This document shows positions 1 through 7,777 of a stretch of 52,452 nt of DNA, one piece after another; position 1 is the first letter of the stretch, and every line of letters begins with the position of its first letter. The translations under genes and the position numbers were made by a program. This DNA is from RGIG6307 sp964424345. GTDB taxonomy: Bacteria; Bacillota; Clostridia; Lachnospirales; Lachnospiraceae. Below the pieces are notes generated by a model that had not been told where the DNA came from, made no database searches, and worked only from the letters and a program-made list of their open reading frames with translations. The stretch spans positions 1 through 52,452 of the forward strand of contig CAYRIK010000010.1 in NCBI GenBank assembly GCA_964424345.1. The letters run 5' to 3'.

Positions 1-19
1 CATTTGTATACTATTAAAC

Positions 20-41
20 TGAGCCGCATGACTGCGGCTCA
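20..41 (-). terminator. Likely terminator after the CobW gene pair
   Basis: Perfect 8-bp inverted repeat (20-27 with 34-41) around a 6-nt loop, 17 bases past the stop codon of the gene ending at 58. On the minus strand it is followed by a short T-containing run rather than a long U-tract, so it could be a weak terminator. Confidence 0.5.
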
Positions 42-57
42 TCCCCCACATGAAATT

Positions 58-993
58 TTACTGAAAACTAATCACTTCTTCTTTTGGAGCTTTTGTCTTC
101 ACTACAGAAATAGCTTTCAGAACAGGGCCTTCTCCCTGATAATCTTCCCAATATTTCTTTTCTACAACAGCAGTAACTTCTACCCAATCCTTTTCTTCTA
201 ATAACATAGAAGCATTTTTGTACTCACATGCAAAACCAAGGAAAGCCATATCGTCTTCACAACAAGTCATAGCGAGTCTGCCAGGTACAAAATAATCCTT
301 TTGGAAATGTTCAGGTCTTGCTACCATGCCGATAAAGCGGAATGTTTTTCCAACATATCTTTCAATATGATCTAATGCATCTAAGAACCAAATACCATAT
401 GTCTGGTCATCTAACTCAATAATATCTGCATTTAAGTCAAATGGAAGATCCTCTTCAAATAATGTATTGATTTCACCTTCAGAATCTTCAAATACAATTT
501 CAGCCTGCTGATTTACTGCCTTTATATTTCTCTTATACATGCTTAACTGATCTTCTAAGCCGTCACAACGATTGAAAATAATAAGCTCAGATTTTCTAAT
601 CATCTCTGCTAAAAGAGAACGCATATTAGAATAATACAACTGGAATGTACTTCCATCGATAGTCGTAATCTGCTGTTCTACTTTCCAATGCCATGGAAGA
701 CGCATCTCTTTAAAATTCCACATACCATTCCATTCAATAATAATACGGCCTGGTTTGTATTTTTTTTCTAAAAGCAAAAGCTTTTCAGGAGTAAAATCTT
801 CTTTTTCTTCAATAAACTCACAAACAGTCTTTGCTTTTTTGAGTACTGCTTCATCGTATTCAATCTCGCCTTCTTCGCAAACAATCAATAAAGTAGTTTC
901 TTTTGCCTGAAAATACGGCTGTGCAATCGTATAACTGATAAATTCACTTTTACCGCTTTCTAAAAAGCCATTAATAACATATACTGGTTTCAT
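58..993 (-). CDS. CobW-like P-loop GTPase fused to a YcgQ/TIGR03943-like C-terminal domain
   Basis: This 311-residue protein starts with a P-loop, GFLESGKS at residues 9-16, in the CobW/HypB/UreG arrangement, and has an NRCDG stretch (141-145) where these GTPases carry their guanine-specificity motif. It lacks the CxCC metal-binding motif that its neighbour has. From about residue 215 the sequence changes character: FIGMVARP, then an aromatic-rich segment, then a CC pair at 244-245. This resembles the C-terminal domain of the YcgQ/TIGR03943 (DUF1980) proteins, which in Bacillus are tied to zinc homeostasis; the resemblance is from memory. The gene lies 9 bases downstream of the other CobW gene, so the two are probably co-transcribed. 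Metal trafficking is inferred. Start: AAGGAT upstream of ATG. Confidence 0.75.
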   Translation of the reverse strand: MKPVYVINGFLESGKSEFISYTIAQPYFQAKETTLLIVCEEGEIEYDEAVLKKAKTVCEFIEEKEDFTPEKLLLLEKKYKPGRIIIEWNGMWNFKEMRLPWHWKVEQQITTIDGSTFQLYYSNMRSLLAEMIRKSELIIFNRCDGLEDQLSMYKRNIKAVNQQAEIVFEDSEGEINTLFEEDLPFDLNADIIELDDQTYGIWFLDALDHIERYVGKTFRFIGMVARPEHFQKDYFVPGRLAMTCCEDDMAFLGFACEYKNASMLLEEKDWVEVTAVVEKKYWEDYQGEGPVLKAISVVKTKAPKEEVISFQ

Positions 994-1002
994 GCTGTAT
1001 CC

Positions 1003-2300
1003 TTATTTTGTAAATAATTTTTCCAAGTTTTCTTCGTTTAATTTAGAACCAATCACACAGAACTTACCTGTAACATCTGGTTTACCTGTTCTTACATCTA
1101 CTTCGCCTGGTACGTAATCAAAATAAATCCATGTACCATCTTCTGCTGGTACAATACCCTTTGCACGTAAAATCATACCATACTTGTCTTGTTCCTCTAA
1201 AGACTCTAAAATGTGGTGGATTTCATCAGATGTATACTTAACAGGAGTTTCTAATCCCCAGCTTGTAAACACTTCGTCTGCATGATGATGACCATGTTCA
1301 TGATGACCGCCGCAACCACAGCTGCATTCTTCTCCATGCTCATGATGATGTTCTTCATGGTGATGATGATGACCNNNNNNNNNNNNNNNNNNNNNNNNNN
1401 NNNNNNNNNNNNNNNNNNNNNNNNNNNNNNNNNNNNNNNNNNNNNNNNNNNNNNNNNNNNNNNNNNNNNNNNNNCGTGTTCTTCTTCGTCATCGTGGTGA
1501 TGGTGATGACCGCAACATTCGTGTTCTTCGTCATCATGGTGATGGTGATGACCGCAACATTCGTGTTCTTCTTCGTCATCATGGTGATGATGATGGCCAC
1601 AGCATTCATGCTCCTCGTCATCATGGTGATGGTGGTGATGACAGCACTCATGTTCTTCATCATGATGATGTTCCATTTCTTCTAACATAGAAGAAAGCAA
1701 ATCATTTTCCTGTTCGATTGTTGCAAGAATATCTGCACCACTGATTTCATCCCAAGGTGTTGTAATAATTGTTGCATGTTCATTATAGTTACGAAGCAGC
1801 TCTACTGTCTTTTCTAACTTTTCCTGAGAAAGCTTGTCTGTTCTGCTAAGTACAATTGTATCTGCATGTTCAATTTGATCGATAAAGAACTCACCAAAGT
1901 TTTTAATGTACATCTTGCACTTTCCAGCATCTACTACTGCAACTTTGCTGTTTAAGGAAGCTTCCACATCTGTATCTACGTTTAATACTGCCTTTTCTAC
2001 GTCAGAAAGTTTTCCTACACCGCTTGGCTCAATAATAACACGATCTGGTTTGTATGTGTCTAATACTTCCTTTAAAGAAGTACCAAAATCACCTACTAAA
2101 GAACAACAAATACATCCGCTGTTCATCTCTTTAATTTCAATACCTGCTTCTTTTAAAAAGCCGCCGTCAATACCGATTTCACCAAATTCGTTTTCAATCA
2201 GGACAACCTTTGTATCTGCAAGTGCTTCTTTTAAAAGCTTCTTAATCAATGTTGTTTTGCCTGCGCCTAAAAAGCCAGACATAATATCTATTTTTGTCAT
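1003..2300 (-). CDS. CobW/COG0523 GTPase with long His/Cys repeat (interrupted by assembly gap)
   Basis: The N-terminal part has the P-loop GFLGAGKTT (9-17), the COG0523 signature CICC (63-66), EPSG (91-94) and SRTDK (152-156). From about residue 210 it is an array of His5-6, Asp/Glu and ECC units, broken by 100 N. Beyond the gap the frame that makes sense is shifted: it continues with more His clusters and a Cys-Ser-Cys-Gly-Cys stretch, then runs into a typical CobW C-terminal domain (from 1272 down to 1003). I therefore read one gene rather than a truncated GTPase plus a separate small ORF. Such proteins are GTP-dependent metal chaperones, often for zinc or nickel; which metal is not shown here. 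AGAAAGGA precedes the ATG. Confidence 0.85.
1282..1673 (-). repeat. Tandem His/Cys-coding repeat array
   Basis: Tandem units of about 42 and 45 bp encode 14-15 residue blocks: a His run, Asp-Asp, two or three Glu, then His-Glu-Cys-Cys. At least four units are readable on the left flank of the protein (high-coordinate side), and a degenerate His-rich stretch lies on the other side of the N gap. The total copy number cannot be read because the gap falls inside the array. Confidence 0.85.
1375..1474. other. Assembly gap of 100 N inside the His repeat
   Basis: Exactly 100 N, a conventional placeholder for unknown length. The flanking reading frames agree only if the true missing length is 2 modulo 3, so 100 cannot be the true size of an intact gene. 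Confidence 0.95.
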
Positions 2301-2316
2301 CTTTGTATTTCCTTTC

Positions 2317-2352
2317 TAAAACTTCTTATTCAATGGTATCTTAAAACTTCTT
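2317..2352. repeat. 11-bp direct repeat at the CobW operon promoter
   Basis: TAAAACTTCTT occurs at 2317-2327 and again at 2342-2352, 25 bp apart start to start. One copy overlaps the inferred -10 edge and spacer, and the other lies downstream of the -10. This could be an operator; no regulator is identified. Confidence 0.4.
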
Positions 2353-2366
2353 TGGTTTGAAGTCAA
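2338..2366 (-). promoter_or_regulatory. Promoter for the CobW gene pair
   Basis: Minus strand: TTGACT (2366-2361), 17-bp spacer, TAAGAT (2343-2338), about 40 bp upstream of the ATG at 2300. The -35 matches 5 of 6 and the -10 matches 4 of 6 consensus positions. Confidence 0.5.
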
Positions 2367-2381
2367 GACAAAATACATTCT

Positions 2382-2759
2382 TTATGCCAACATTCCGCCT
2401 AGCATTCCCCCTCCTGTCATACAAAGAAATGCCATAAATGCAGCCTTTCCATCCACTGTTCCACCATGCATACAAACACTAGCTAAAAGCACTGCACAGC
2501 CCCACAATATTCCAGCAATTGCACCCCATATAAACTTTTTCTCTTTTTGTAATTTTCCTGCTGTAATACCTGCTGCAAATGCTGACAACAAATATACTGC
2601 ATATATCGCTATGGAAACCTGATTTTGAGACAGCCCTACTTTATCCATAAGCAATGCAATTAAAGTAATCAAAATAAAGGTTATAATAACTGCTGCCAAT
2701 ATAGACATAAAATACATTTTACTGTAATACAGCATATCCTTATTTTTTGTTTTTTTCAT
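2382..2759 (-). CDS. TIGR04086-type small membrane protein
   Basis: A 125-residue protein with a short basic N-terminus and four predicted membrane helices (about 15-37, 48-68, 76-95 and 103-124), the last rich in glycine. Size, hydrophobic pattern and the SAFAAGITAGK segment fit the TIGR04086 family of uncharacterised Clostridia membrane proteins; that assignment is from memory. It stands alone on the minus strand, upstream of the CobW pair (about 80 bp) and divergent from the transporter at 2903. The function is unknown. Confidence 0.65.
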   Translation of the reverse strand: MKKTKNKDMLYYSKMYFMSILAAVIITFILITLIALLMDKVGLSQNQVSIAIYAVYLLSAFAAGITAGKLQKEKKFIWGAIAGILWGCAVLLASVCMHGGTVDGKAAFMAFLCMTGGGMLGGMLA

Positions 2760-2829
2760 CCAAAATACACCTTACCTCTTTTGTAATCATATATATGCCT
2801 TTCATATAAAAAAGAGACCTGCAAGCCAC

Positions 2830-2858
2830 TTGACTTTTCCCATTGTAAACGCTATACT
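2830..2858 (+). promoter_or_regulatory. Promoter for the CNNM/CorC transporter
   Basis: TTGACT (2830-2835), 17-bp spacer, TATACT (2853-2858): each hexamer is one mismatch from the SigA consensus. It lies about 45 bp upstream of the start codon. Confidence 0.7.
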
Positions 2859-2902
2859 TAAAGTTAAAATTATAATTTTTATTACAAAGGAGTGTGATTT
2901 TT

Positions 2903-4195
2903 TTGGATCCGTCGAGTGCCGTCCAACTAGTTACTATTTTTATTTTAGTCTTACTTTCAGGTTTCTTCTCTAGTGCTGAAACCGCTTTTTCATCTATTAA
3001 CCGAGTGAGGTTAAAAGCAATGATTGATGATGGAAGTAAGCGTGCTGTGTTAGTTGATAAAATATTAGAAAACTACAGCAAAATGATCAGTACCATTTTA
3101 ATTGGTAATAATATCGTAAACTTAGGAGCATCTGCTCTTGCTACTACTTTTGTTATGGATGTCTTTGGCTCTAACTTTGTAGCCATCGGTACTGGTGTCT
3201 TAACTTTAGTCGTATTGCTTGCAGGAGAAATTCTTCCAAAAACAGTTGCAAAAACTTATGCAGAAAAATTAGCGTTTGCTTATGCTTTTATCATTGACAA
3301 ACTTATGTGGATACTTACTCCGGTTATTTTCTTTGTAGATAAACTTTCCGGTGCTATTATGAAAGTATTACACATTGACCCAAATGCCAAAACAGATTCT
3401 ATGACAGAAACAGAATTAAAAACTTATGTAGATGTCAGTCATGAAGATGGTGTTATTGAAACAGAAGAACGTGAAATCATTTATAATGTATTTGATTTTT
3501 CCGATGCTGTTGCAAAGGATATCATGATTCCTCGTATCAATATGGTCACTGTTGATAAAAACGCTACGTATTCAGAGATTGCAGAATTGTTTAAGGAACA
3601 TATGTACACCCGTATTCCGGTGTATGAAGATGACCAGGATAATATGATCGGTCTGGTCAATATTAAAGATTTCCTCTTTATTGAAAATAAAGAAACCTTT
3701 CAGATTTCTTCTATTTTACGAAAGGCACATTATACGTACGAATACAAAAAAAGTGCTGACTTATTATTAGAAATGCGTGAAAAATCCTACAATGTTACCT
3801 TTGTTTTAAACGAATATGGTGCTTGCGTAGGTATGATCACAATGGAAGACATTTTAGAAGAGATTGTTGGTGAAATTCGTGATGAATATGATGATGATGA
3901 AAAAGAAAATATCGTCAAAATAGATGACAACCAATATCTTGTCGAAGGCAGCATGAAAATTGATGATATAAACGACTATTTAGGAACTGCTATGAACAGC
4001 GAAGATTATGATTCTATTGCCGGTCTTATGATCGAACATTTAGACCGACTTCCTGAAGTAGGGGAATGTGTTACATTAGAAGATCATATTGAACTTTGTG
4101 TTTCTGAAACAGACCAAAACCGCGTAACACGTGTTTTGATCAATCTTCCTGAAACAAGTGTTGATTCTTCCGACACAGAAGAAACAGAGCATTAA
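2903..4195 (+). CDS. CNNM/CorC-type transporter (DUF21 + CBS pair + CorC_HlyC)
   Basis: The N-terminal DUF21 membrane region contains SGFFSSAETAF, a family hallmark, followed by several membrane helices to about residue 150. A CBS-domain pair (about 200-325) contains IMIPRINMVT and TRIPVYEDDQDNMIGLV, and a CorC_HlyC-type C-terminal domain follows. Relatives export or regulate magnesium and other divalent cations; older annotations call them hemolysins. I place the start at TTG 2903, because AAAGGAG (2886-2892) is 10 bases upstream of it; a GTG at 2894 is only 1 base from that site and is unlikely to be used. It is the only clear plus-strand gene here, with its own promoter and terminator. Confidence 0.88.
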   Translation: MDPSSAVQLVTIFILVLLSGFFSSAETAFSSINRVRLKAMIDDGSKRAVLVDKILENYSKMISTILIGNNIVNLGASALATTFVMDVFGSNFVAIGTGVLTLVVLLAGEILPKTVAKTYAEKLAFAYAFIIDKLMWILTPVIFFVDKLSGAIMKVLHIDPNAKTDSMTETELKTYVDVSHEDGVIETEEREIIYNVFDFSDAVAKDIMIPRINMVTVDKNATYSEIAELFKEHMYTRIPVYEDDQDNMIGLVNIKDFLFIENKETFQISSILRKAHYTYEYKKSADLLLEMREKSYNVTFVLNEYGACVGMITMEDILEEIVGEIRDEYDDDEKENIVKIDDNQYLVEGSMKIDDINDYLGTAMNSEDYDSIAGLMIEHLDRLPEVGECVTLEDHIELCVSETDQNRVTRVLINLPETSVDSSDTEETEH

Positions 4196-4197
4196 TT

Positions 4198-4242
4198 AAA
4201 AGATGCTGATATACCTTTTTACTTGGTATATCAGCATCTTTT
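4198..4242. terminator. Bidirectional terminator between convergent genes
   Basis: Perfect 18-bp inverted repeat (4198-4215 with 4225-4242) with a 9-nt loop. The arms begin with A-runs and end with T-runs, so it can terminate both the transporter from the left and livF from the right. Confidence 0.92.
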
Positions 4243-4247
4243 TATAT

Positions 4248-4958
4248 TTACTCTCCAAGATATGCCTTTTTGATTTCATCGTTGTTCAAAAGCTCACTCG
4301 CTTTTCCTTCTAATACGATATTTCCAGTCTCTAGTACATACGCACGATCTGCAATCGCAAGTGCCTTTTTCGCATTTTGCTCTACTAACAAAACAGTCGT
4401 TCCTGACTTACTTACATCCTGAATAATATCAAAAATCTCTTTTACATAGATTGGGGACAATCCCATACTTGGTTCATCCATTAAAATAATCTTAGGCTGG
4501 CTCATCAATGCTCGTCCCATAGCAAGCATCTGCTGTTCCCCTCCGGAAAGTGTTCCTGCCAACTGATTTTGACGCTCTTCCAATCTTGGAAAACGCTTAT
4601 AAATCATTTCCAGTGTTTTCTGTGCTTTTGCTTTGTCTTTACAAGTATACGCTCCCATTTTTAAATTCTGCAATACTGTTAAATCCGCAAATACACGTCT
4701 GCCCTCTGGCACATGTGCCATGCCCATAGGAACAATTTTATGAGCCGGAATTTTAGTAATATCTGTTCCTTCAAATAATACACTGCCCTCTTTTGGTGCA
4801 ATTAGTCCTGTAATCGTATGCAAAATTGTTGTTTTTCCTGCTCCGTTTGCACCAATCAAAGCAATAACTTCTCCTTCTTCTACATGAAAAGATACCCCTT
4901 TGATAGCTTGAATCATGCCATAATTTACTTTTAAATCTTTTACTTCTAACATAGACAT
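4248..4958 (-). CDS. livF: Branched-chain amino acid ABC transporter ATPase LivF
   Basis: A 236-residue ABC ATPase. Walker A is GANGAGKTT (36-44), the signature is LSGGEQQ (137-143) and Walker B is ILMDEP (158-163). The VPEGRRVFADLTVLQNL segment (about 83-99) is characteristic of LivF. It powers uptake of branched-chain or related amino acids together with LivG, LivH, LivM and the binding protein upstream. It is the last gene of the operon, 15 bases after livG, and its stop is adjacent to the strong bidirectional terminator. A GGAGGA site precedes the start. The ligand cannot be told from the ATPase. Confidence 0.93.
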   Translation of the reverse strand: MSMLEVKDLKVNYGMIQAIKGVSFHVEEGEVIALIGANGAGKTTILHTITGLIAPKEGSVLFEGTDITKIPAHKIVPMGMAHVPEGRRVFADLTVLQNLKMGAYTCKDKAKAQKTLEMIYKRFPRLEERQNQLAGTLSGGEQQMLAMGRALMSQPKIILMDEPSMGLSPIYVKEIFDIIQDVSKSGTTVLLVEQNAKKALAIADRAYVLETGNIVLEGKASELLNNDEIKKAYLGE

Positions 4959-4973
4959 AAGCTGTCCTCCTCA

Positions 4974-5732
4974 TTACGCACCCAGATAAGCCTTTATAAC
5001 CTCTGGATCATTTAATACTTCACTTGTTTTTCCCTGTGCCAATACCTGACCAAAATTCAATACTGTCAGCTCTTCACAAATACCGCTTACAAGTTTCATA
5101 TCATGCTCAATCAGAAGGATTGTCATATTAAAATGTTTTCTTACAAACAAGATTGTTTCCATCAATTCTTCTGTTTCATGCGGATTCATACCGGCCGCCG
5201 GTTCATCCAACAATAACAGCTTTGGATTTGTTGCAAGTGCTCTTGCAATCTCTAATTTTCTCTGTTTTCCGTATGGAAGATTACTTGCTAATGTATCCGC
5301 TTCCTCATCCAATCCGAATACTTTCAAAAGCTCCATCGCTTTTTCCTGCATTTCTTTTTCCACTTTATGGTATCTTGGAAGACGTAAAATACCCTCGATT
5401 GCAGAATAACCTTGTCCATTGTGTAACCCAATTTTTACATTGTCGATTACACTCAGGTCTTTAAATAAACGAATATTTTGAAACGTTCTTGCAATCCCTG
5501 CTTTATTAATTTCAATTGTACTCTTTCCAGTAATATTTTCACCATCTAAAATAATATTTCCATCTGTAGGTTTATAAACACCTGTAAGCAAGTTAAATAC
5601 GGTTGTCTTTCCTGCTCCATTTGGTCCAATCAGACCATATAATCTTCCCTTTTCGATTGAAATATGAAATTCATCAACTGCTCGAAGTCCTCCAAATGAA
5701 ACTCCAAGATAATTAACCTCTAGTAAAGCCAT
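4974..5732 (-). CDS. livG: Branched-chain amino acid ABC transporter ATPase LivG
   Basis: A 252-residue ABC ATPase. Walker A is GPNGAGKTT (36-44), the signature region LPYGKQRKL (152-160) is the LivG form of the ABC signature, and Walker B is LLLLDEP (172-178). The GIARTFQNIRLF segment (about 79-90) is typical of LivG. It pairs with LivF as the second ATPase on the cytoplasmic face. Its start lies inside the end of livM (20-bp overlap), which suggests translational coupling. An AAAGGAG site precedes the ATG. Confidence 0.93.
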   Translation of the reverse strand: MALLEVNYLGVSFGGLRAVDEFHISIEKGRLYGLIGPNGAGKTTVFNLLTGVYKPTDGNIILDGENITGKSTIEINKAGIARTFQNIRLFKDLSVIDNVKIGLHNGQGYSAIEGILRLPRYHKVEKEMQEKAMELLKVFGLDEEADTLASNLPYGKQRKLEIARALATNPKLLLLDEPAAGMNPHETEELMETILFVRKHFNMTILLIEHDMKLVSGICEELTVLNFGQVLAQGKTSEVLNDPEVIKAYLGA

Positions 5733-6816
5733 GTGATTTCTCCTTTCCAGGAAGTTTATGTTTTATAAACGCTGTAAGATTTTCTCGAAAACGAATAAAT
5801 GCTGGTGCTGAATTAAATAACATTACAGCAATCAAAACAACTGCATACATTAACATACGAAGATTATCTAAATTAAAACTTCTTAACAATTCCGGAAGCA
5901 AAGTTAATACAACAGCACCAATTACGGAACCTCTAATATTTCCAATACCGCCTAATACAACAAATACAAGAATATTAATAGACATATTATAGCCAAAATT
6001 ATTTGTTGTTGCAGTCAATGTATTTAAATTGTGAGCATAAAGTACACCTGCGCTGCCTGCTAAAGCTGCTGAAATAGAAAATGCCATCAATTTATATTTT
6101 GTGATATTAATGCCAACACTCTCTGCAGCGATACGATTGTCACGAATTGCCATGATTGCACGACCGGCACGACTATTGATCAAATTTAATACAATAAACA
6201 ACGTAACCAATAATAAAATGATACCAATTGTAAACGTAGCATCCTTTGGTGTTCCTGTAATGCCCTGTGCGCCTTTTACAATCGTTTTTCCATTTTCTGT
6301 CATATTCAAAGCCATATTGCTTTCCATAGAAAAATGAAAACCATTTTCATCTTTACCGATATACATAACATTTACTACTGTTTTAATAATCTCACCAAAA
6401 CCAAGTGTAACGATTGCAAGATAATCACCTTTTAAACGAAGTACCGGCATACCAATCAAAAATCCAAATATACCTGCCACAGATGCACCTAATAAAATGG
6501 CGATTGTGATACGAATCCATCCAACTGTAATTACATTCTGTACACATTTAGAAAAGAAAGCTCCAACAAATGCACCAATACACATAAAACCAGCATGTCC
6601 AAGACTCAACTCTCCTAAAATACCTACTGTTAAATTCAACGAAACTGCTAAAATAGAATATACACATAATGGAACAAGAAGTCCTTTCATAAGACTTGAA
6701 ATGTTCCCAGTTTTTAATAAAATCTCAACAATCACAAAAGCTGCGATTACCATTCCGTATGTAATAAGATTGCGGCTGTTCTTTTTATCCAGCTTTTTTT
6801 TGCTTTTCTCCTTCAT
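5713..6816 (-). CDS. livM: Branched-chain amino acid ABC transporter permease LivM
   Basis: A 367-residue integral membrane permease with about 9-10 hydrophobic segments. LSLGHAGFMCIGAF (near residue 71) and KGDYLAIVTLGFGEI (near 130) are LivM hallmarks, and GGIGNIRGSVIGA near residue 290 is the inner-membrane-permease contact motif. It has a lysine-rich cytoplasmic N-terminus. It forms the channel with LivH. The gene is 12 bases downstream of livH and overlaps livG. An AGGAGGG site precedes the ATG. Confidence 0.93.
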   Translation of the reverse strand: MKEKSKKKLDKKNSRNLITYGMVIAAFVIVEILLKTGNISSLMKGLLVPLCVYSILAVSLNLTVGILGELSLGHAGFMCIGAFVGAFFSKCVQNVITVGWIRITIAILLGASVAGIFGFLIGMPVLRLKGDYLAIVTLGFGEIIKTVVNVMYIGKDENGFHFSMESNMALNMTENGKTIVKGAQGITGTPKDATFTIGIILLLVTLFIVLNLINSRAGRAIMAIRDNRIAAESVGINITKYKLMAFSISAALAGSAGVLYAHNLNTLTATTNNFGYNMSINILVFVVLGGIGNIRGSVIGAVVLTLLPELLRSFNLDNLRMLMYAVVLIAVMLFNSAPAFIRFRENLTAFIKHKLPGKEKSHGFTRG

Positions 6817-6828
6817 ACAATCCCTCCT

Positions 6829-7704
6829 CTATACCTTTTCCTGTCTGTTCTTTCCTAAGATACCTCCTGGTTTTACAACCAACACAAGAATCAGTACTGC
6901 AAAAACGATAGCGTCTGATAACTGGCTTGATATATATGCCTTACTGAAAATTTCAATAATTCCAAGCAATACGCCACCAATCAATGCACCAGGAATAGAT
7001 CCAATACCACCAAATACGGCTGCGGTAAATGCTTTGATACCTGGCATAGAACCTGTATATGGAGACAATGTTGGATATGCACTGCAAAGCAATGCTCCTG
7101 CGATTGCTGCAAGACCAGAACCAATTGCAAAAGTAAGTGCGATTGTCTGATTTACATTAATTCCCATAAGAACTGCTGCACCTCTGTCTTCACTTACTGC
7201 TAACATCGCTTGTCCTGCTTTTGTTTTATTTACAAATCTAGTCAATACGAGCATGATAATGATACAACTGATGATTGTAATCAATGTTTCGCCTGAGATA
7301 ACCAATCCACCAATGTGGAATGGGCCAAACTTTACAATAGAATTAAATGCTTTTGTATCTGCTCCAAATAAAATCAATGCCATATTCTGTAAAAAATAGC
7401 TGACACCAATTGCTGTAATCAATACTGCCAAAGAAGATGCACCTCTTAATGGCTTATAAGCGATTCTTTCTATTACGACACCTAATATCGTACATAATAC
7501 AACTGCTACGGCAACTCCTATAACTGGAGAATATCCCATTGTAGAAACAAATGTAAAAATAATATAACCGCCAATCATGATAACGTCACCATGTGCGAAA
7601 TTTAACATCTTAGCAATGCCATAAACCATGGTATAGCCTAATGCGATGATTGCATAAACGCTTCCAAGACTGATACCATTGATCAAATACTGTAAAAAAC
7701 TCAT
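6829..7704 (-). CDS. livH: Branched-chain amino acid ABC transporter permease LivH
   Basis: A 291-residue membrane permease. It opens with the LivH pattern GISLGSVYAIIALGYTMVYGI and LNFAHGDVIMIG. GGIGSIPGALIGG near residue 233 is the contact loop for the ATPases. About eight membrane helices are predicted, and LivH-length proteins are usual at 290-300 residues. It follows the binding-protein gene after a 73-bp spacer holding a hairpin terminator, so the membrane and ATPase genes are probably transcribed at a lower level than the binding protein. Confidence 0.93.
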   Translation of the reverse strand: MSFLQYLINGISLGSVYAIIALGYTMVYGIAKMLNFAHGDVIMIGGYIIFTFVSTMGYSPVIGVAVAVVLCTILGVVIERIAYKPLRGASSLAVLITAIGVSYFLQNMALILFGADTKAFNSIVKFGPFHIGGLVISGETLITIISCIIIMLVLTRFVNKTKAGQAMLAVSEDRGAAVLMGINVNQTIALTFAIGSGLAAIAGALLCSAYPTLSPYTGSMPGIKAFTAAVFGGIGSIPGALIGGVLLGIIEIFSKAYISSQLSDAIVFAVLILVLVVKPGGILGKNRQEKV

Positions 7705-7734
7705 TTCAGTCTTCTTTTCCTTTCTTTATTTTCA

Positions 7735-7767
7735 TAAAAAGGCTATCCACGAAAGAATGGATAGCCT
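7735..7767 (-). terminator. Hairpin between livJ and livH (partial terminator)
   Basis: Perfect 10-bp stem (7740-7749 with 7758-7767), 8-nt loop, followed on the minus strand by TTTTT. It lies inside an otherwise continuous operon, so read-through must be allowed for livHMGF expression unless another promoter exists; I see none in the 73-bp spacer. Confidence 0.8.
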
Positions 7768-7777
7768 CATCTTTATA

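Noticed and set aside
1251..1374. An apparent C-terminus of the His-rich GTPase that reads Val/Ile/Met-rich past the N gap.
   Set aside because: It is the wrong frame of the same repeat; the correct frame continues the His/Cys blocks and joins the CobW C-terminal domain. It arises from the arbitrary gap length.
1276..1685. The repeat array could be taken for a CRISPR array or minisatellite.
   Set aside because: The units have no conserved repeat-plus-unique-spacer pattern; they are in-frame coding repeats for a metal-binding tail.
6497..7150. A long open frame on the plus strand opposite livM and livH.
   Set aside because: It is antisense to two well-supported permease genes and has no recognisable motif or ribosome binding site.
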